Assembly (NCBI GenBank): GCA_963736175.1
Contig: CAVTNU010000004.1
Span: forward strand, 36,927-100,926
Source: Rhodoblastus sp963736175
GTDB lineage: Bacteria > Pseudomonadota > Alphaproteobacteria > Rhizobiales > Beijerinckiaceae
Direction of reading: 5' to 3'
DNA: 64,000 nucleotides
The position numbers and the translations under genes are program-made. Shown one piece after another: positions 25,247 through 34,101 of the stretch; the stretch's first letter is position 1; each line of letters opens with the position of its first letter. The notes beneath the pieces were generated by a model. It saw only the letters and a list, made by a program, of their open reading frames with translations, ran no database searches and had not been told where the DNA came from.

Positions 25247-25825
25247 TTGGTCAAGAGCAGCAAAATTGAATTCGCGGCGGGCGTCGGCGGCGCTTTCGGG
25301 TTGGCGCTGACAGTGATCGCGCTGCTAGAAGGGCATGGATTCGGCGCTGTGCGCGCCGGCGCCTGGACCGCCTATCCGCGCATCGGATCGAGCGAGATCG
25401 ATCCCTACGCGCGCGCCAACCTCGCCATTTCCGGCGAAGCGCCGCTGGGCTCGGGCGAAGGAATCGCGTTCATGGCGGAAACCGACGATCAGGGCGAGGC
25501 GCTTGACGCGCGCTGCGATTATGTCTTGCGCGGCCCGGTTCCCGCCGCGCGCTTTTGGACCTTGAGCGCGCACGACAGCGACGGCGCGCCGCGCGCCAAT
25601 ATCGCGAACCGATACGGCCTTGTGTCGACAGCGCTGCTCAGACGCGCCGACGGTTCGTTCGACATCATCGCGGCGCGCCAGGCGCGACCAGGCAATTGGC
25701 TGCCGCTCGGCGAAAAAAGCCGTTTCGTGCTCGTCCTGCGCCTCTATGACGCGCTCGCCAGCGGCTCCGCCGATGCGCTTGACGGCGTTTCGACGCCGAC
25801 CATCACGCGGGACGCCTGCTCATGA
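25247..25825 (+). CDS. DUF1214 domain protein, start uncertain (A6 tract)
   Basis: About 192 aa. One N-terminal membrane segment (AAGVGGAFGLALTVIALL) followed by the DUF1214 domain: GAWTAYPRIGSSEIDPYARANLA, FWTLSAHDSDG, SFDIIAARQARPGNWLPLGEKSRFVLVLRLYD. Usually paired with DUF1254 and thought to be envelope-located. No ATG is in frame; a TTG at 25247 is used. An ATG at 25231 (ATGGCG then six A) is out of frame by one base; with five A it would read M-A-K-N-L-L-V-K straight into this frame. So a one-base indel or slippage in the A6 run is likely. Overlaps the next gene (ATGA). Confidence 0.75.
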   Translation: MVKSSKIEFAAGVGGAFGLALTVIALLEGHGFGAVRAGAWTAYPRIGSSEIDPYARANLAISGEAPLGSGEGIAFMAETDDQGEALDARCDYVLRGPVPAARFWTLSAHDSDGAPRANIANRYGLVSTALLRRADGSFDIIAARQARPGNWLPLGEKSRFVLVLRLYDALASGSADALDGVSTPTITRDACS

Positions 25826-26439
25826 TGGAGACCTGGCTCAATCGGGAGGGTCGGCTCGGCCGGGACCTCTGGCTCGAAGCCTTTCTCAGGGCGGCGCCCT
25901 ATGTTCTCGGCGCGATTTTCACGGCCGGCGTCGTGCATTTGGGCGCGGTCCTCACCTTGCCGTCCTTTTCGCCGTTAAGCGCCTACGGCCGGCTTGCCGC
26001 GCAGACCGAAGCGTTTTCTTTGAAAGTCCTGCCGCCGGTCTCGACCGAAACGCCGTCCCTGCCCTTCGCCGATCCGTTCGCGGCCTTGGCCGTCTGTCGT
26101 TACGATCTGTCGAAAGGCCCGCTTCATGTCAAAGTCGCGGGCGACGGCGATCGTCTCCTGTCGGTTTCGGCGCATTCGCGCGCCGGCGTCGTCTTTTACG
26201 CTTCGACCGATCGGGACGTCCCGCAAAGAACTCTGAATATCCTGGTGATGACGCAGGCCCAGGCGAGCGCGCGCGAAGAAGGCGACGCCGACGAAACGCC
26301 AAACGGCGAACTGCTTCTGACGGCGCCGGAGGCGGAAGGATTTGTCCTGATACGATCGCTGGCGTTGAACCAAAGCGATTTTTCGCAGGCGCGAAAAGTG
26401 CTGGACGGCGCCGTATGCGCCCTGGAAAAAACCGATTAG
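25822..26439 (+). CDS. DUF1254-type membrane protein, partner of DUF1214
   Basis: 205 aa. N-terminal membrane segment at about 24-46 (AAPYVLGAIFTAGVVHLGAVL), then LPSFSPLSAYGRLAAQ, DPFAALAVCRYDLSKGPLHV and VSAHSRAGVVFYASTDRDVPQRTLNILVMT, as in the short DUF1254 proteins that follow DUF1214 genes in Hyphomicrobiales. Begins in an ATGA overlap with the DUF1214 stop, so the two are co-translated. No enzymatic motif; function unknown. Confidence 0.78.
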   Translation: MMETWLNREGRLGRDLWLEAFLRAAPYVLGAIFTAGVVHLGAVLTLPSFSPLSAYGRLAAQTEAFSLKVLPPVSTETPSLPFADPFAALAVCRYDLSKGPLHVKVAGDGDRLLSVSAHSRAGVVFYASTDRDVPQRTLNILVMTQAQASAREEGDADETPNGELLLTAPEAEGFVLIRSLALNQSDFSQARKVLDGAVCALEKTD

Positions 26440-26514
26440 AGCTGAAAGACCTGCCGCCGCAAGTAGCCGGCGCGTCAAAATTTCAATCTGGAAAAATGCG
26501 CTCCATGACCCGCG

Positions 26515-26703
26515 TCACGCGCGGCGGCGCGAACGCGCCGACGTGCGGCGAGCGCGTGGGGATTTTGCCGGCTTCGTGGGAACGTCCTCTTCCTGCCGGC
26601 AATAGCGCACGCCCAGAAAAAACAGGATTTGCGCGCCTTCCGCCGGCGCAGGCTCGACGGTTTTGCGCCGTGGCCTTTCCTTGAACGCGATCAACTCTCC
26701 CAT
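26515..26703 (-). CDS. Small basic conserved hypothetical protein
   Basis: 62 aa. Starts MGELIAFKERPRRKT, has GAQILFFLGVRYCRQEE in the middle and a very basic tail (ARRTSARSRRRA). Small proteins with this MGxLIxF...ILFFLGVRY pattern are common in Hyphomicrobiales; no function is known. ATG 26703 is preceded by GGAG 9 nt upstream, better than the upstream in-frame start at 26760. The basic tail suggests nucleic-acid binding (inference only). Confidence 0.55.
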   Translation of the reverse strand: MGELIAFKERPRRKTVEPAPAEGAQILFFLGVRYCRQEEDVPTKPAKSPRARRTSARSRRRA

Positions 26704-26808
26704 AGCCCTGCTCCGCGGCTTCGTCTCGCTCGCGCCGACGCCTTCGCCGATCGAAGCCATGTCGATTCGCGAGAGAACGTCCGCGTCGGCATTAGAGATT
26801 TGCGAAGG

Positions 26809-26823
26809 TTAACGCCACGTCAA
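26809..26823. promoter_or_regulatory. CtrA-like site upstream of the DUF2336 gene
   Basis: TTAA-N7-TCAA, one base off the CtrA consensus, 50 nt upstream of the DUF2336 start. Suggestive only. Confidence 0.25.
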
Positions 26824-26873
26824 CAAACGCTCCCTATGATCGGCAAATCTGTCACATTTTGGATCAACTCACG

Positions 26874-27884
26874 ATGAACGCCGATATTTTTTCGCGTCTG
26901 CAAACCCTCGCCGCTTCCGAGGGCGAGGCGCCCATGACGCCGGTGTTGTTGCGCGTCGTCGTCGATCTGTTTGTTCAACGCGCCCACCACAGCGCCGCGG
27001 AGATCCGCCAATTTGAAGAAATGGCCGGCGCTCTGATCGACGCGAGCGAGCCGGAGCTTTTGGAAACGGTCGCACGAGAACTGGCGCCGTGCGCCGATTG
27101 TCCCCCTTCGATCGTCGCCGCGCTGCTCCGCCGCGGCGGCGGCGCCGCGCAAGCCGTTCTGCGGACGAGCATGAAACTCAAGTGGATCGAACTTTACGAT
27201 ATCGCGGCGAACGGCGGCGCCGATCCGGCATGCGCTGTGGCGCAACGGCGCGACCTCGACGAAAGGCTGGTTGAGCGTCTGGCCGAAAGACGCGAATGCG
27301 CGGTCGCGCGCGCGTTGGCGGCAAATCCAAACGCGCCGGTCGGCGCAAAAGCGGCGTCCATACTGATCGCCCTGGGTCGCGAGGACGAAGTTGTGGCGCG
27401 CGCCCTGTTGCTGCGCTGGCCGCTCGAACCCAGTCATCTGCCTTTGTTTCTGGCCGCCGACAACGGACAGCGCCTGACCTTGATCGAATGGGCCGTCGGC
27501 GACGAGGCCGCGTCTAACGCGTCGGCCGCCCCTCAACACAACGCCGTCGATTGTCTTGAACGCTGCGCGCTGGCGGGCGAGCGCGCCGCTTTGGTCGAGA
27601 CGCTGGCGAAGGCGACGCGCTGCGCGCCGGAAATCGCGCGCCGTATCGTCGAGGATGAAGGCGGCGAGGCGCTGGTTCTGTCCTTTGTCGCTCTTGGCCT
27701 GGACAACGAGGCGATCGCCCGCATTTTGCTCGCGACCTGCCCGCAAATCGCGGGCTCGGTGCAAAAATTTCAGGGCTTGATGCTGTTGGCGCGGCAGACG
27801 CCGCACCAGGCGGCGCGCGTCATGATCGCGGCGATAGCCGGCGATGCGCAAGCATTCACTGATTCGCCGTTTAGCGATTTTTAG
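26874..27884 (+). CDS. DUF2336 domain protein
   Basis: 336 aa, almost wholly helical, HEAT-like repeats. Seen: an N-terminal stretch LLRVVVDLFVQRAHHSAAEIRQFEEMAGALID, then ERRECAVARALAANPNAPV and EIARRIVEDEGGEALVLSFVALG, all matching DUF2336 proteins, which in alphaproteobacteria are often linked to cell-cycle or motility regulation. ATG 26874 is used; a TTG at 26859 is in frame. Single-gene unit. Confidence 0.82.
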   Translation: MNADIFSRLQTLAASEGEAPMTPVLLRVVVDLFVQRAHHSAAEIRQFEEMAGALIDASEPELLETVARELAPCADCPPSIVAALLRRGGGAAQAVLRTSMKLKWIELYDIAANGGADPACAVAQRRDLDERLVERLAERRECAVARALAANPNAPVGAKAASILIALGREDEVVARALLLRWPLEPSHLPLFLAADNGQRLTLIEWAVGDEAASNASAAPQHNAVDCLERCALAGERAALVETLAKATRCAPEIARRIVEDEGGEALVLSFVALGLDNEAIARILLATCPQIAGSVQKFQGLMLLARQTPHQAARVMIAAIAGDAQAFTDSPFSDF

Positions 27885-28035
27885 AAAATCCACCGAACCT
27901 TTTTTCGAGGTCGCCGGTCGTTCCGGCGCGCACTGCATTGATTTGTCAAAATGGCGAATTTGGACAGATGTGGGCTTACCGGTTTCCATAGGAAGGATAT
28001 CGGATAAGATCGGCCGTCTCTCGCAGAGGTCCAAA

Positions 28036-29538
28036 ATGCCGGACAAACGCCAACCTTTGACGCGCATCGACCGCAGAACGCTGTTGGCCGGCGGCGGGCT
28101 GATCGTCGGCGCGACGTCGCTCGCCCGCGCTGACCAAAACGGCGCCGAAGCGGCGCGCATGTCGCCGGAGCAAATGAAGGAGCTTGGGACGTGAATCTAT
28201 TCGCTGGCGCTGCAGGCGGCGACCTACGCGGCGCCGATTGTGGCGATGTATCTCCTGCGCGACGCGGTCGCCACTGGCGCCGGCTCCAAGGCGCCGCCAG
28301 GGCAAATCTGGAAGATGGCCGATATTTCGACGCCGACGCTGGCCGCGCAGTCGGGCTATGTCACGCCCAACGTCAACGTGCTCTACGGCTTCGGCTTTGT
28401 CGACCTTGGCCGGCAGCCCGTAATCCTCACCGCGCCGGATTCGCATGGCCGCTATTACATGATTGAAATCTGCGACATGTGGACCAACGCTTTCGCTTAT
28501 CCCGCGGGCAAAGCGGCGGGGTATGGCGGAGGAAAATTCGCGCTGGTGGGACCAGGATGGACTGACAATCTGCCCGCCGATGTCAAACGCATCGATTGTC
28601 CGACGCGGTGGGTCGAGCTGCAACCGCGCGTGCATGTCAAGAGCAAGGCCGATCTCGCTGACGCAAGGGCTGTGCTCGACGGCCTGAGCGTGCAAGGATT
28701 GGCGCAATATACCGGCGCTGCGGCCCCGCCGCCTGTCGTCTATAATTACGCCGTCCCCAAAATCGCGTCCAATGTCGCCAGCAGCCAGATGCAGTTCGAG
28801 GACCCGGTACAGTTCTGGGAAATTTTTTCGGAGGCGATGAACGAAAATCCGCCGCCAGCCAACGAAATCGCATCGGTGTTGCCCCAGTTTCGCTATCTCG
28901 GCATCGAACTCGGTAAGCCCTGGTCGCCGAAAAACGTCAACCCGCTGGTGGTCGCGCAGATGAAAGTCGCGTCGAGCCAGATCGGCAAAATGATGAACGA
29001 TTCGGCGACCATTGGCGGGCGCACGGTCAACGGCTGGAGCATCCCCGGTCCCGGCATCGGCATGAGCGGCGCGAATTATTTTGAGCGCGCGATCATCGCG
29101 GTGTTCGGACTGACCGCCAACACGACGGCCGAGGCGATTTACTACTCGGCGGTGCAGGACGCCGAGGGACTGCCGCTGACAGGCGCGAAGCGTTACACGA
29201 TCGCTTTCAAGCCGCCGATGGATTACCTCGAGCCGGTCGCGCCGGGCTTCTGGTCGGTGACGATGTACGACGGCGTCACCCACTTCTCCGCCGCCAATCC
29301 GATCGAGCGCTATAGCCTGGGCAGCGACGACGATCTCAAACGCGAGGCGGACGGTTCGTTCAACCTTATCGTGCAGCACGACGACCCTGGCGCCGAGAGC
29401 CGGGCCAACTGGCTGCCTGCGCCGTCGGGACCGTTCTATCTCGTGCTGCGCATCTATGCGCCGCGGGACGAGATCGTCAAAGGCCTGAAAAATCTCGGCT
29501 CGTTCCGTGGCCCGCCGCCCTTGACGCCGGTGGGGTGA
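28036..29538 (+). pseudogene. Tat-exported DUF1254/DUF1214 protein with one in-frame stop
   Basis: Frame of about 500 codons. It begins with a twin-arginine signal (TRIDRRTLLAGGGLIVGATSLARA), ATG 28036 with AGAGG upstream. Codon 53 is TGA (28192-28194), between MKELGT and IYSLALQAATYAAPIVAMYLLRDAV. The frame then stays open through the DUF1254 (DISTPTLAAQSGYVTPNVNVLYGFGFVDLG, DMWTNAFAYPAGKA) and DUF1214 (PPMDYLEPVAPGFWSVTMYDG, GPFYLVLRIYAP) domains. A single change (TGG or CGA to TGA) accounts for it. Either a very recent pseudogene or a sequence error. Independent of the 25.2-26.4 kb pair. Confidence 0.85.
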
Positions 29539-29595
29539 AGCGCTCCACGATCATGCCGAAGGCTCCGCGACGCTCGCCGTTCCGGCGGCGACGAA

Positions 29596-29943
29596 TTATT
29601 TTGTTTGCTTGGCGAGATCGAGAAAATTCCGGCCCGCCCTATCCTCGACTTCAACAATCCACAGGTCGGAATCGAAGGCGATTTGACGCGCCAGCCGCGC
29701 TTCGGCGTCGGCGCAGTCGATCCAATCGTCCTTATGCGCCAGGAAAAACAGCCGGTCGCCGCTGTCCTGCGCCTCGCTTTGCGGCGCCGGGCCATAAAGC
29801 GCGCAAGCGCCGTCGAGACGATCGATCTTGACGAAAATGGCGCCCGCTTCCGACGCGCCGCGTCGACGTAGCACGGCGAATACATTTTGCGACGAGCACC
29901 GGCGAAGGTAAGCGGCGACCCAGATATCGGAACGCAGCCGCAT
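29596..29943 (-). CDS. DUF1491 family protein
   Basis: 115 aa. Seen: MRLRSDIWVAAYLRRC at the start, GASEAGAIFVKIDRLDG, LYGPAP, and RQIAFDSDLWIVEVEDRAG at the end, the DUF1491 pattern. Function unknown; almost confined to alphaproteobacteria. ATG overlaps the stop of the peptidoglycan-binding gene (ATGA), making it the last gene of a three-gene operon with the histidine kinase. Confidence 0.85.
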   Translation of the reverse strand: MRLRSDIWVAAYLRRCSSQNVFAVLRRRGASEAGAIFVKIDRLDGACALYGPAPQSEAQDSGDRLFFLAHKDDWIDCADAEARLARQIAFDSDLWIVEVEDRAGRNFLDLAKQTK

Positions 29944-30596
29944 CACTCGACCGAGAGGCCGGAGCGCGCTGAAAGTTCGCGTTTCACCTTGGCGCTGAGA
30001 TCGCCATGCACGGGGAAGCCATTGTCGCGTTCGAATTTCTCGATCGCCTGTCGCGTCGCGCCGCCAAATTCGCCGTCGGCCTTGACGCGATAGCCCAGCT
30101 TGGCGAGCGCGCGTTGAGCAGTTTCGACGGTCTTCGCCGCTGACGCGCCGCGCAACATGGCGCCGATGGCGTCCGATCGGGCGGCTTCCTGCCGCGGCGC
30201 CGGTTCGATCGCGCGCGGGGCGGGATCGAGCGACAAGTCGCCCGGCCGCGGCGTCGGCAGAGGCGCGGGCGCGGCTTCCGGCGTCGCGGTCGGCGCCGCC
30301 GGCGAAGGCTTGGTCGGGGCGGCGCGCGGGAAACTGGCGAACAGCGGCGCGGGGTGGCGGGCGTTCTGCATCAAAAGCGCATTGACCGGAATGGCGGCCA
30401 GCATGCCGATGAACAAAATCGAAGCCAGCGCGTGTCCAGGATGGTGGGCGACGGGCTTCAGCCACGACGGCGCCCTGGCGGCGGCGCGCGTCCAGAATTG
30501 CGCGCCCTTTGATTTGCCGGGCGCCTTGTTCCTGCGAGCCGCCGGTTTGTCGGCGGTCACGAAATCCAGGTTGGAGCGGGCGGTGATTTCACGCAA
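29943..30596 (-). CDS. Membrane-anchored peptidoglycan-binding-domain protein
   Basis: 217 aa: basic cytoplasmic N-terminus, one membrane segment at about 54-76 (HALASILFIGMLAAIPVNALLM), a Pro/Ala-rich linker (82-140) and a C-terminal PG_binding_1 domain (about 158-212: TVETAQRALAKLGYRVKADGEFGGATRQAIEKFERDNG). The domain should lie in the periplasm and touch peptidoglycan. Start TTG at 30596 overlaps the kinase stop by 8 nt; the end overlaps DUF1491 by 1 nt plus ATGA. The conserved order kinase, PG-binding protein, DUF1491 suggests coupling of a kinase to the envelope. Confidence 0.85.
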   Translation of the reverse strand: MREITARSNLDFVTADKPAARRNKAPGKSKGAQFWTRAAARAPSWLKPVAHHPGHALASILFIGMLAAIPVNALLMQNARHPAPLFASFPRAAPTKPSPAAPTATPEAAPAPLPTPRPGDLSLDPAPRAIEPAPRQEAARSDAIGAMLRGASAAKTVETAQRALAKLGYRVKADGEFGGATRQAIEKFERDNGFPVHGDLSAKVKRELSARSGLSVE

Positions 30597-32439
30597 TTTT
30601 TTTCACCTGATCTTGACTGCGAATGATCTCGTCCGTGCGTCGGGCGCGCCGTTCGAAAACCTCGATCCTGACCGGCTGGACCGCCCGAGCGCTCGTATCC
30701 ACGCCGTCGAGCGGCAGCCGCACAGTAACGACGGAGCCCTCACCCGGCGCGCTGGCGATCGACATCGAGCCGCCATGGAGACCGACGAGGCCGCGCACGA
30801 CCGACAGGCCGAGACCGGTGCCTTCGTACGGCCGATCGTAAGTGGATTTGGCCTGAAAGAACGGCGCGCCCAGCTGCGGCAGATCGCCAGGGGCGATACC
30901 GATTCCCGTATCGGCTACGCAGATCTCGACGTAGCCGGCTTGCGCGCGCGCGCTGACGTCGACGGCGCCGCCATCTGGCGTGAATTTCACGGCGTTGGAC
31001 ACGAGGTTGAGCAATATCTGTTTGCAGGCGCGTTTGTCGGCGACGATCTCTTGCAAATTGGGCGATACCGCGCGCTTGAGCTGGATATGCTTCTCCTGCG
31101 CCTTCAACTTGACCATGTCGCAGCACGAATCGATCAGCGCTTGAATTTCGAAATGCTCCGGCTCGATGACGAAATTGCCCGTCTCGATTTTCGACATGTC
31201 GAGTATCTGATTGACGACACTCAACAAATGCTCGCCGGACGCGTGGATGATGTTGGCGTATTCGCGCTGCCTGTCCGACCCGGTCGGGACAAGCTTGGCG
31301 TCGCCGAGCATTTCCGAAAAGCCGATGATAGCGTTGAGCGGCGTGCGCAATTCATGGCTGACATTGGCCAGAAAGCGATCCTTCCAGCTGTTGGCCTGCT
31401 CGGCTGCCTCGCGCGCGGCTTCGATCTCCTGTTGCGAAGCCTTGAGTTTGGAAATGTCGCGCATCACCGCCAGGACGGCGCCGTCCGGCGCATTCGAACG
31501 ATGGGCGCGCATTTCCACCCAGATGAAAACAGGCTCGCTGTGCGCCTGTTCGCGAGCGTCGACGCGCAGCCGAAACTCCGTCGCGACGGTGGCGTTCGCT
31601 TTCGCGGCGTCGGCGACCGTCTTCAGGAAGGTCGGACGATCGGAAACAAGGATGCGTTCGAACAGGCCGCGTCCGGCCAAGTCGCGCGAGGCAAAGCGGA
31701 AAGCCCCAGCCGGATCGGCGCTGGAGTATGTCACCGAGCCGGTCCGATCGAGCTTGATGACGAGATCGCCGATGGTTTCGGAAAGGTCGCGGTAGCTGGC
31801 GTCGCCAATCTGGGCGCGCTTTTCGCGCAACGCGCCGGTTTTGGCGCTCCACACCGCCAGCAAGGCGCCATAGATCACCGCAGGAGCGATGATCGTCATA
31901 TCGGCGGGCGAACTCGGCTGCAAATTCGGCGACATCCAGCCTGTCGCGGCGGCGACGGACAGAATGACAATCGCGCCGAGCGAGGCGGTCGCCGCCCCCA
32001 ACGCCAGCGACGTCGCGACGCCAATCGCCGTTTCAAGCGGCGCCAGTACGAAACAGGCGACCGCGCCAGCGGTCAGACCGCCATGGCTCACGGTCAGCGT
32101 CACGCCGAGCACGACCATCGCGACGGCGCAGATCGCCTGCGCGACCTCCATTCGTCCGGTGCGCGAAAGCACAAAGACCCCGGCGAGCGGCGCCATCAGG
32201 CAAAGGAACGCCAGCGCGTCCCAGATACTGGGTTTGCCGCCGACCAACAGAAAGATCGGCGCCAGCGCCATGAACGGCAAAGCCATCGCCAGACGCAGCG
32301 CGATAAAATTTTCCTGGCAAGTGCGTTCGATTTCGCTGGTCGGCGCATCCTGATGCGCCAGACCGGCAATCTGACGACTGACGCTTGGCATGGGCGGTGT
32401 TCTCATCGGTCGACGACGCAAAGGCGCCGCTGCTGTCAC
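30589..32439 (-). CDS. PAS-containing membrane sensor histidine kinase
   Basis: 616 aa hybrid-free kinase. Multi-pass membrane region (about 47-200, five to six helices), PAS at about 212-335, HisKA with phospho-acceptor His362 (FLANVSHELRTPLNAIIGFSEML), HATPase with N-box LVSNAVKFTP, G1 DTGIGIAPGDLPQLGAPF, and G2 GTGLGLSVVRGLVGLHGG. The type resembles PleC/DivJ-like cell-cycle kinases of alphaproteobacteria, but no response regulator is adjacent. GTG at 32439 has GGAG upstream; ATG at 32406 is possible. Promoter region holds a CtrA-like site. Confidence 0.88.
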   Translation of the reverse strand: MTAAAPLRRRPMRTPPMPSVSRQIAGLAHQDAPTSEIERTCQENFIALRLAMALPFMALAPIFLLVGGKPSIWDALAFLCLMAPLAGVFVLSRTGRMEVAQAICAVAMVVLGVTLTVSHGGLTAGAVACFVLAPLETAIGVATSLALGAATASLGAIVILSVAAATGWMSPNLQPSSPADMTIIAPAVIYGALLAVWSAKTGALREKRAQIGDASYRDLSETIGDLVIKLDRTGSVTYSSADPAGAFRFASRDLAGRGLFERILVSDRPTFLKTVADAAKANATVATEFRLRVDAREQAHSEPVFIWVEMRAHRSNAPDGAVLAVMRDISKLKASQQEIEAAREAAEQANSWKDRFLANVSHELRTPLNAIIGFSEMLGDAKLVPTGSDRQREYANIIHASGEHLLSVVNQILDMSKIETGNFVIEPEHFEIQALIDSCCDMVKLKAQEKHIQLKRAVSPNLQEIVADKRACKQILLNLVSNAVKFTPDGGAVDVSARAQAGYVEICVADTGIGIAPGDLPQLGAPFFQAKSTYDRPYEGTGLGLSVVRGLVGLHGGSMSIASAPGEGSVVTVRLPLDGVDTSARAVQPVRIEVFERRARRTDEIIRSQDQVKKIA

Positions 32440-32457
32440 GACTTTGCCGCTCCGCTG

Positions 32458-32472
32458 TTAAGTGAACGCTAA
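32458..32472. promoter_or_regulatory. CtrA-like site upstream of the histidine kinase
   Basis: TTAA-N7-CTAA, one base off the consensus, 18 nt before the kinase start and in the divergent region with the small secreted-protein gene. Confidence 0.3.
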
Positions 32473-32679
32473 AGGGACGGCTTAATTGGCCATTTTGGCG
32501 CGCGCGAAGGGCAATTCGGACTGTCAATGTCGAGATATGGTTTCATATTGGTTGCCAACAGAGTCCGCTGGACAATGTTAACGTTTGCTTGCGTCGCGCC
32601 ATCGGATTTGAGCGAAAAGTTTGAGATAGAGTCGAGACGTCTTTGCTAGACATGATGCAGATCCATCGGGACAACCCCC

Positions 32680-32946
32680 ATGATGTTCCTATTGCGCTGC
32701 ATTTTCTGGCTCGGCCTCGTCTACGCCCACATCGATTGGCCGCATGGCGGGTTTTTCGCCGCGCTCTTTCATGACGGCGCCGCGATCGCCCAGGAGCGCG
32801 TCACCGCCGCCGCCGGCGACGCGCCGGCGCAATGCCTCGCCTCGCCCAAGCAATGTCTAGAGGTCGCCGAGAAATTGCATCGCCTGACACAGGCCCAGCC
32901 GAAGGCGAACCACGACACGCTGACCCCGCGCGACCGCCAAAGCTAA
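32680..32946 (+). CDS. Small secreted/membrane hypothetical protein (DUF5330-like)
   Basis: 88 aa. Starts MMFLLRCIFWLGLVYAHI, a hydrophobic signal/anchor typical of short alphaproteobacterial proteins of the DUF5330 type, followed by a hydrophilic part with two Cys (QCLASPKQCLEVAEKL). ATG ATG at 32680/32683. Divergent from the histidine kinase. Assignment to DUF5330 is tentative; no role known. Confidence 0.6.
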   Translation: MMFLLRCIFWLGLVYAHIDWPHGGFFAALFHDGAAIAQERVTAAAGDAPAQCLASPKQCLEVAEKLHRLTQAQPKANHDTLTPRDRQS

Positions 32947-33179
32947 GCTTGAAGCCGGACCGAACGCACATATATCTGTTTTAACAGCGTCTTTCCTGGG
33001 CACGGGATATTATTGCGGGAGATGGCGCGGCGATGGCGACAAGCGCCGTCCTGCTCGTCGCGCCGCGCCCACTTCTCAGCATTTCGCCATTGCGCCGATA
33101 AATCGAGCATGGACGCCTTGCCGCGCCCGCAATAGAACATTTGCCGGCGCGCAAAAACAATGGCGAGACGGAAAGCCTG

Positions 33180-33608
33180 ATGACCATCGCGGAAATTGAA
33201 GACAACTTCGCCCTGCTCGACGAATGGGACGACCGCTATCGCTATTTGATCGAACTCGGCCGCACGCTCGCCCCGCTCAGCGAAGCCGCGCATAACGAGG
33301 CCAACAAGGTGCGCGGCTGCGCCAGTCAGGTCTGGCTTGAAACCACGGTACAACGCGATGGCGACAACCCGCCCGTTCTACGCTTCCTGGGCGACAGCGA
33401 CGCCCATATCGTGCGCGGCCTCGTCGCCTTGACCCTGGCCTTCTACTCAGGCCATACGGCGCAAGACATCCTCGACGCCGACGCGCTTGAATTGTTCCGC
33501 CGGCTCGGACTGGAGCAGCATTTGACGCCGCAACGCGCCAATGGTCTGCGCGCCATGGTCGAGCGCATCAAGACCGAAGCCCGGCAGGCGTTGGCGACGC
33601 CGCGATAG
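33180..33608 (+). CDS. sufE: SufE-family cysteine desulfuration protein
   Basis: 142 aa sulfur acceptor that takes persulfide from SufS for Fe-S cluster assembly. Seen: EIEDNFALLDEWDDRYRYLIELGR, then NKVRGCASQVWLET with the active Cys in RGC, and DIVRGL-like DAHIVRGLVALTLAFYSG. ATG 33180 is preferred to an upstream in-frame start at 33141 because the family begins with the IxxIxxxF helix. The suf operon is not adjacent, which is common for this gene in alphaproteobacteria. Confidence 0.9.
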   Translation: MTIAEIEDNFALLDEWDDRYRYLIELGRTLAPLSEAAHNEANKVRGCASQVWLETTVQRDGDNPPVLRFLGDSDAHIVRGLVALTLAFYSGHTAQDILDADALELFRRLGLEQHLTPQRANGLRAMVERIKTEARQALATPR

Positions 33609-33684
33609 CGAAAAAAAGTCGGACGGATCGACGACCCGCCCGGCGAAACACTGCTGAACGCGCGCGCCGGCGCGTCAGCCGCGA

Positions 33685-34101
33685 TTATTTGCGGCCACGC
33701 CGACGCTGCTGGCCGAGACCCATCTGTTTCGCCAGATTGGAGCGCGCCTTGGCGTAGTTGGGCGCCACCATCGGGTAATCCGGCGGCAGACCCCACTTCT
33801 CGCGATATTCTTCCGGCGACATATTGTATTGCGTGCGCAGATGCCGCTTCAGCGATTTGAACTGCTTGCCGTCTTCAAGGCAGATGATGAAATCATTGGT
33901 GATCGACTTCTTCACCGGCACGGCGGGTTTGGGCGCCTCGACGGCGACGGGCGCGACGCCCGAAGTGACGCGCAGCAACGCCGCGTGAACTTCGTTGATC
34001 AGCGCCGGCAGATCGGACGCCGGGACGGAATTGTTGCTGACATAAGCCGACACGATGTCGGCAGCCAGTTCGATGTAATTATGTGAGTTTGATTCGCTCA
34101 T
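33685..34101 (-). CDS. mucR: MucR/Ros-family transcriptional regulator
   Basis: 138 aa zinc-finger-like regulator of exopolysaccharide, motility and cell-cycle genes, an H-NS-like AT-rich DNA binder. N-terminal oligomerisation part (YIELAADIVSAYVSNNSVPASDLPALINEVHAAL), then ICLEDGKQFKSLKRHLRTQYNMSPEEYREKWGLPPDYPMVAPNYA. The Cys-x2-Asp and first His of the MucR site are there, but the second His is Gln (HLRTQY), so zinc may be held differently or not at all, as in some Mesorhizobium homologues. The AT-rich 240 bp upstream probably includes autoregulatory sites. Confidence 0.92.
   Translation of the reverse strand: MSESNSHNYIELAADIVSAYVSNNSVPASDLPALINEVHAALLRVTSGVAPVAVEAPKPAVPVKKSITNDFIICLEDGKQFKSLKRHLRTQYNMSPEEYREKWGLPPDYPMVAPNYAKARSNLAKQMGLGQQRRRGRK

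Noticed and set aside
7533..28194. Stop-codon recoding as explanation of the two internal stops
   Set aside because: One is TAA, the other TGA, and no flanking hairpin or SECIS-like structure is evident; point lesions are simpler.
32943..33353. 136-aa frame on the minus strand opposite sufE
   Set aside because: Antisense to the SufE core; no family resemblance.
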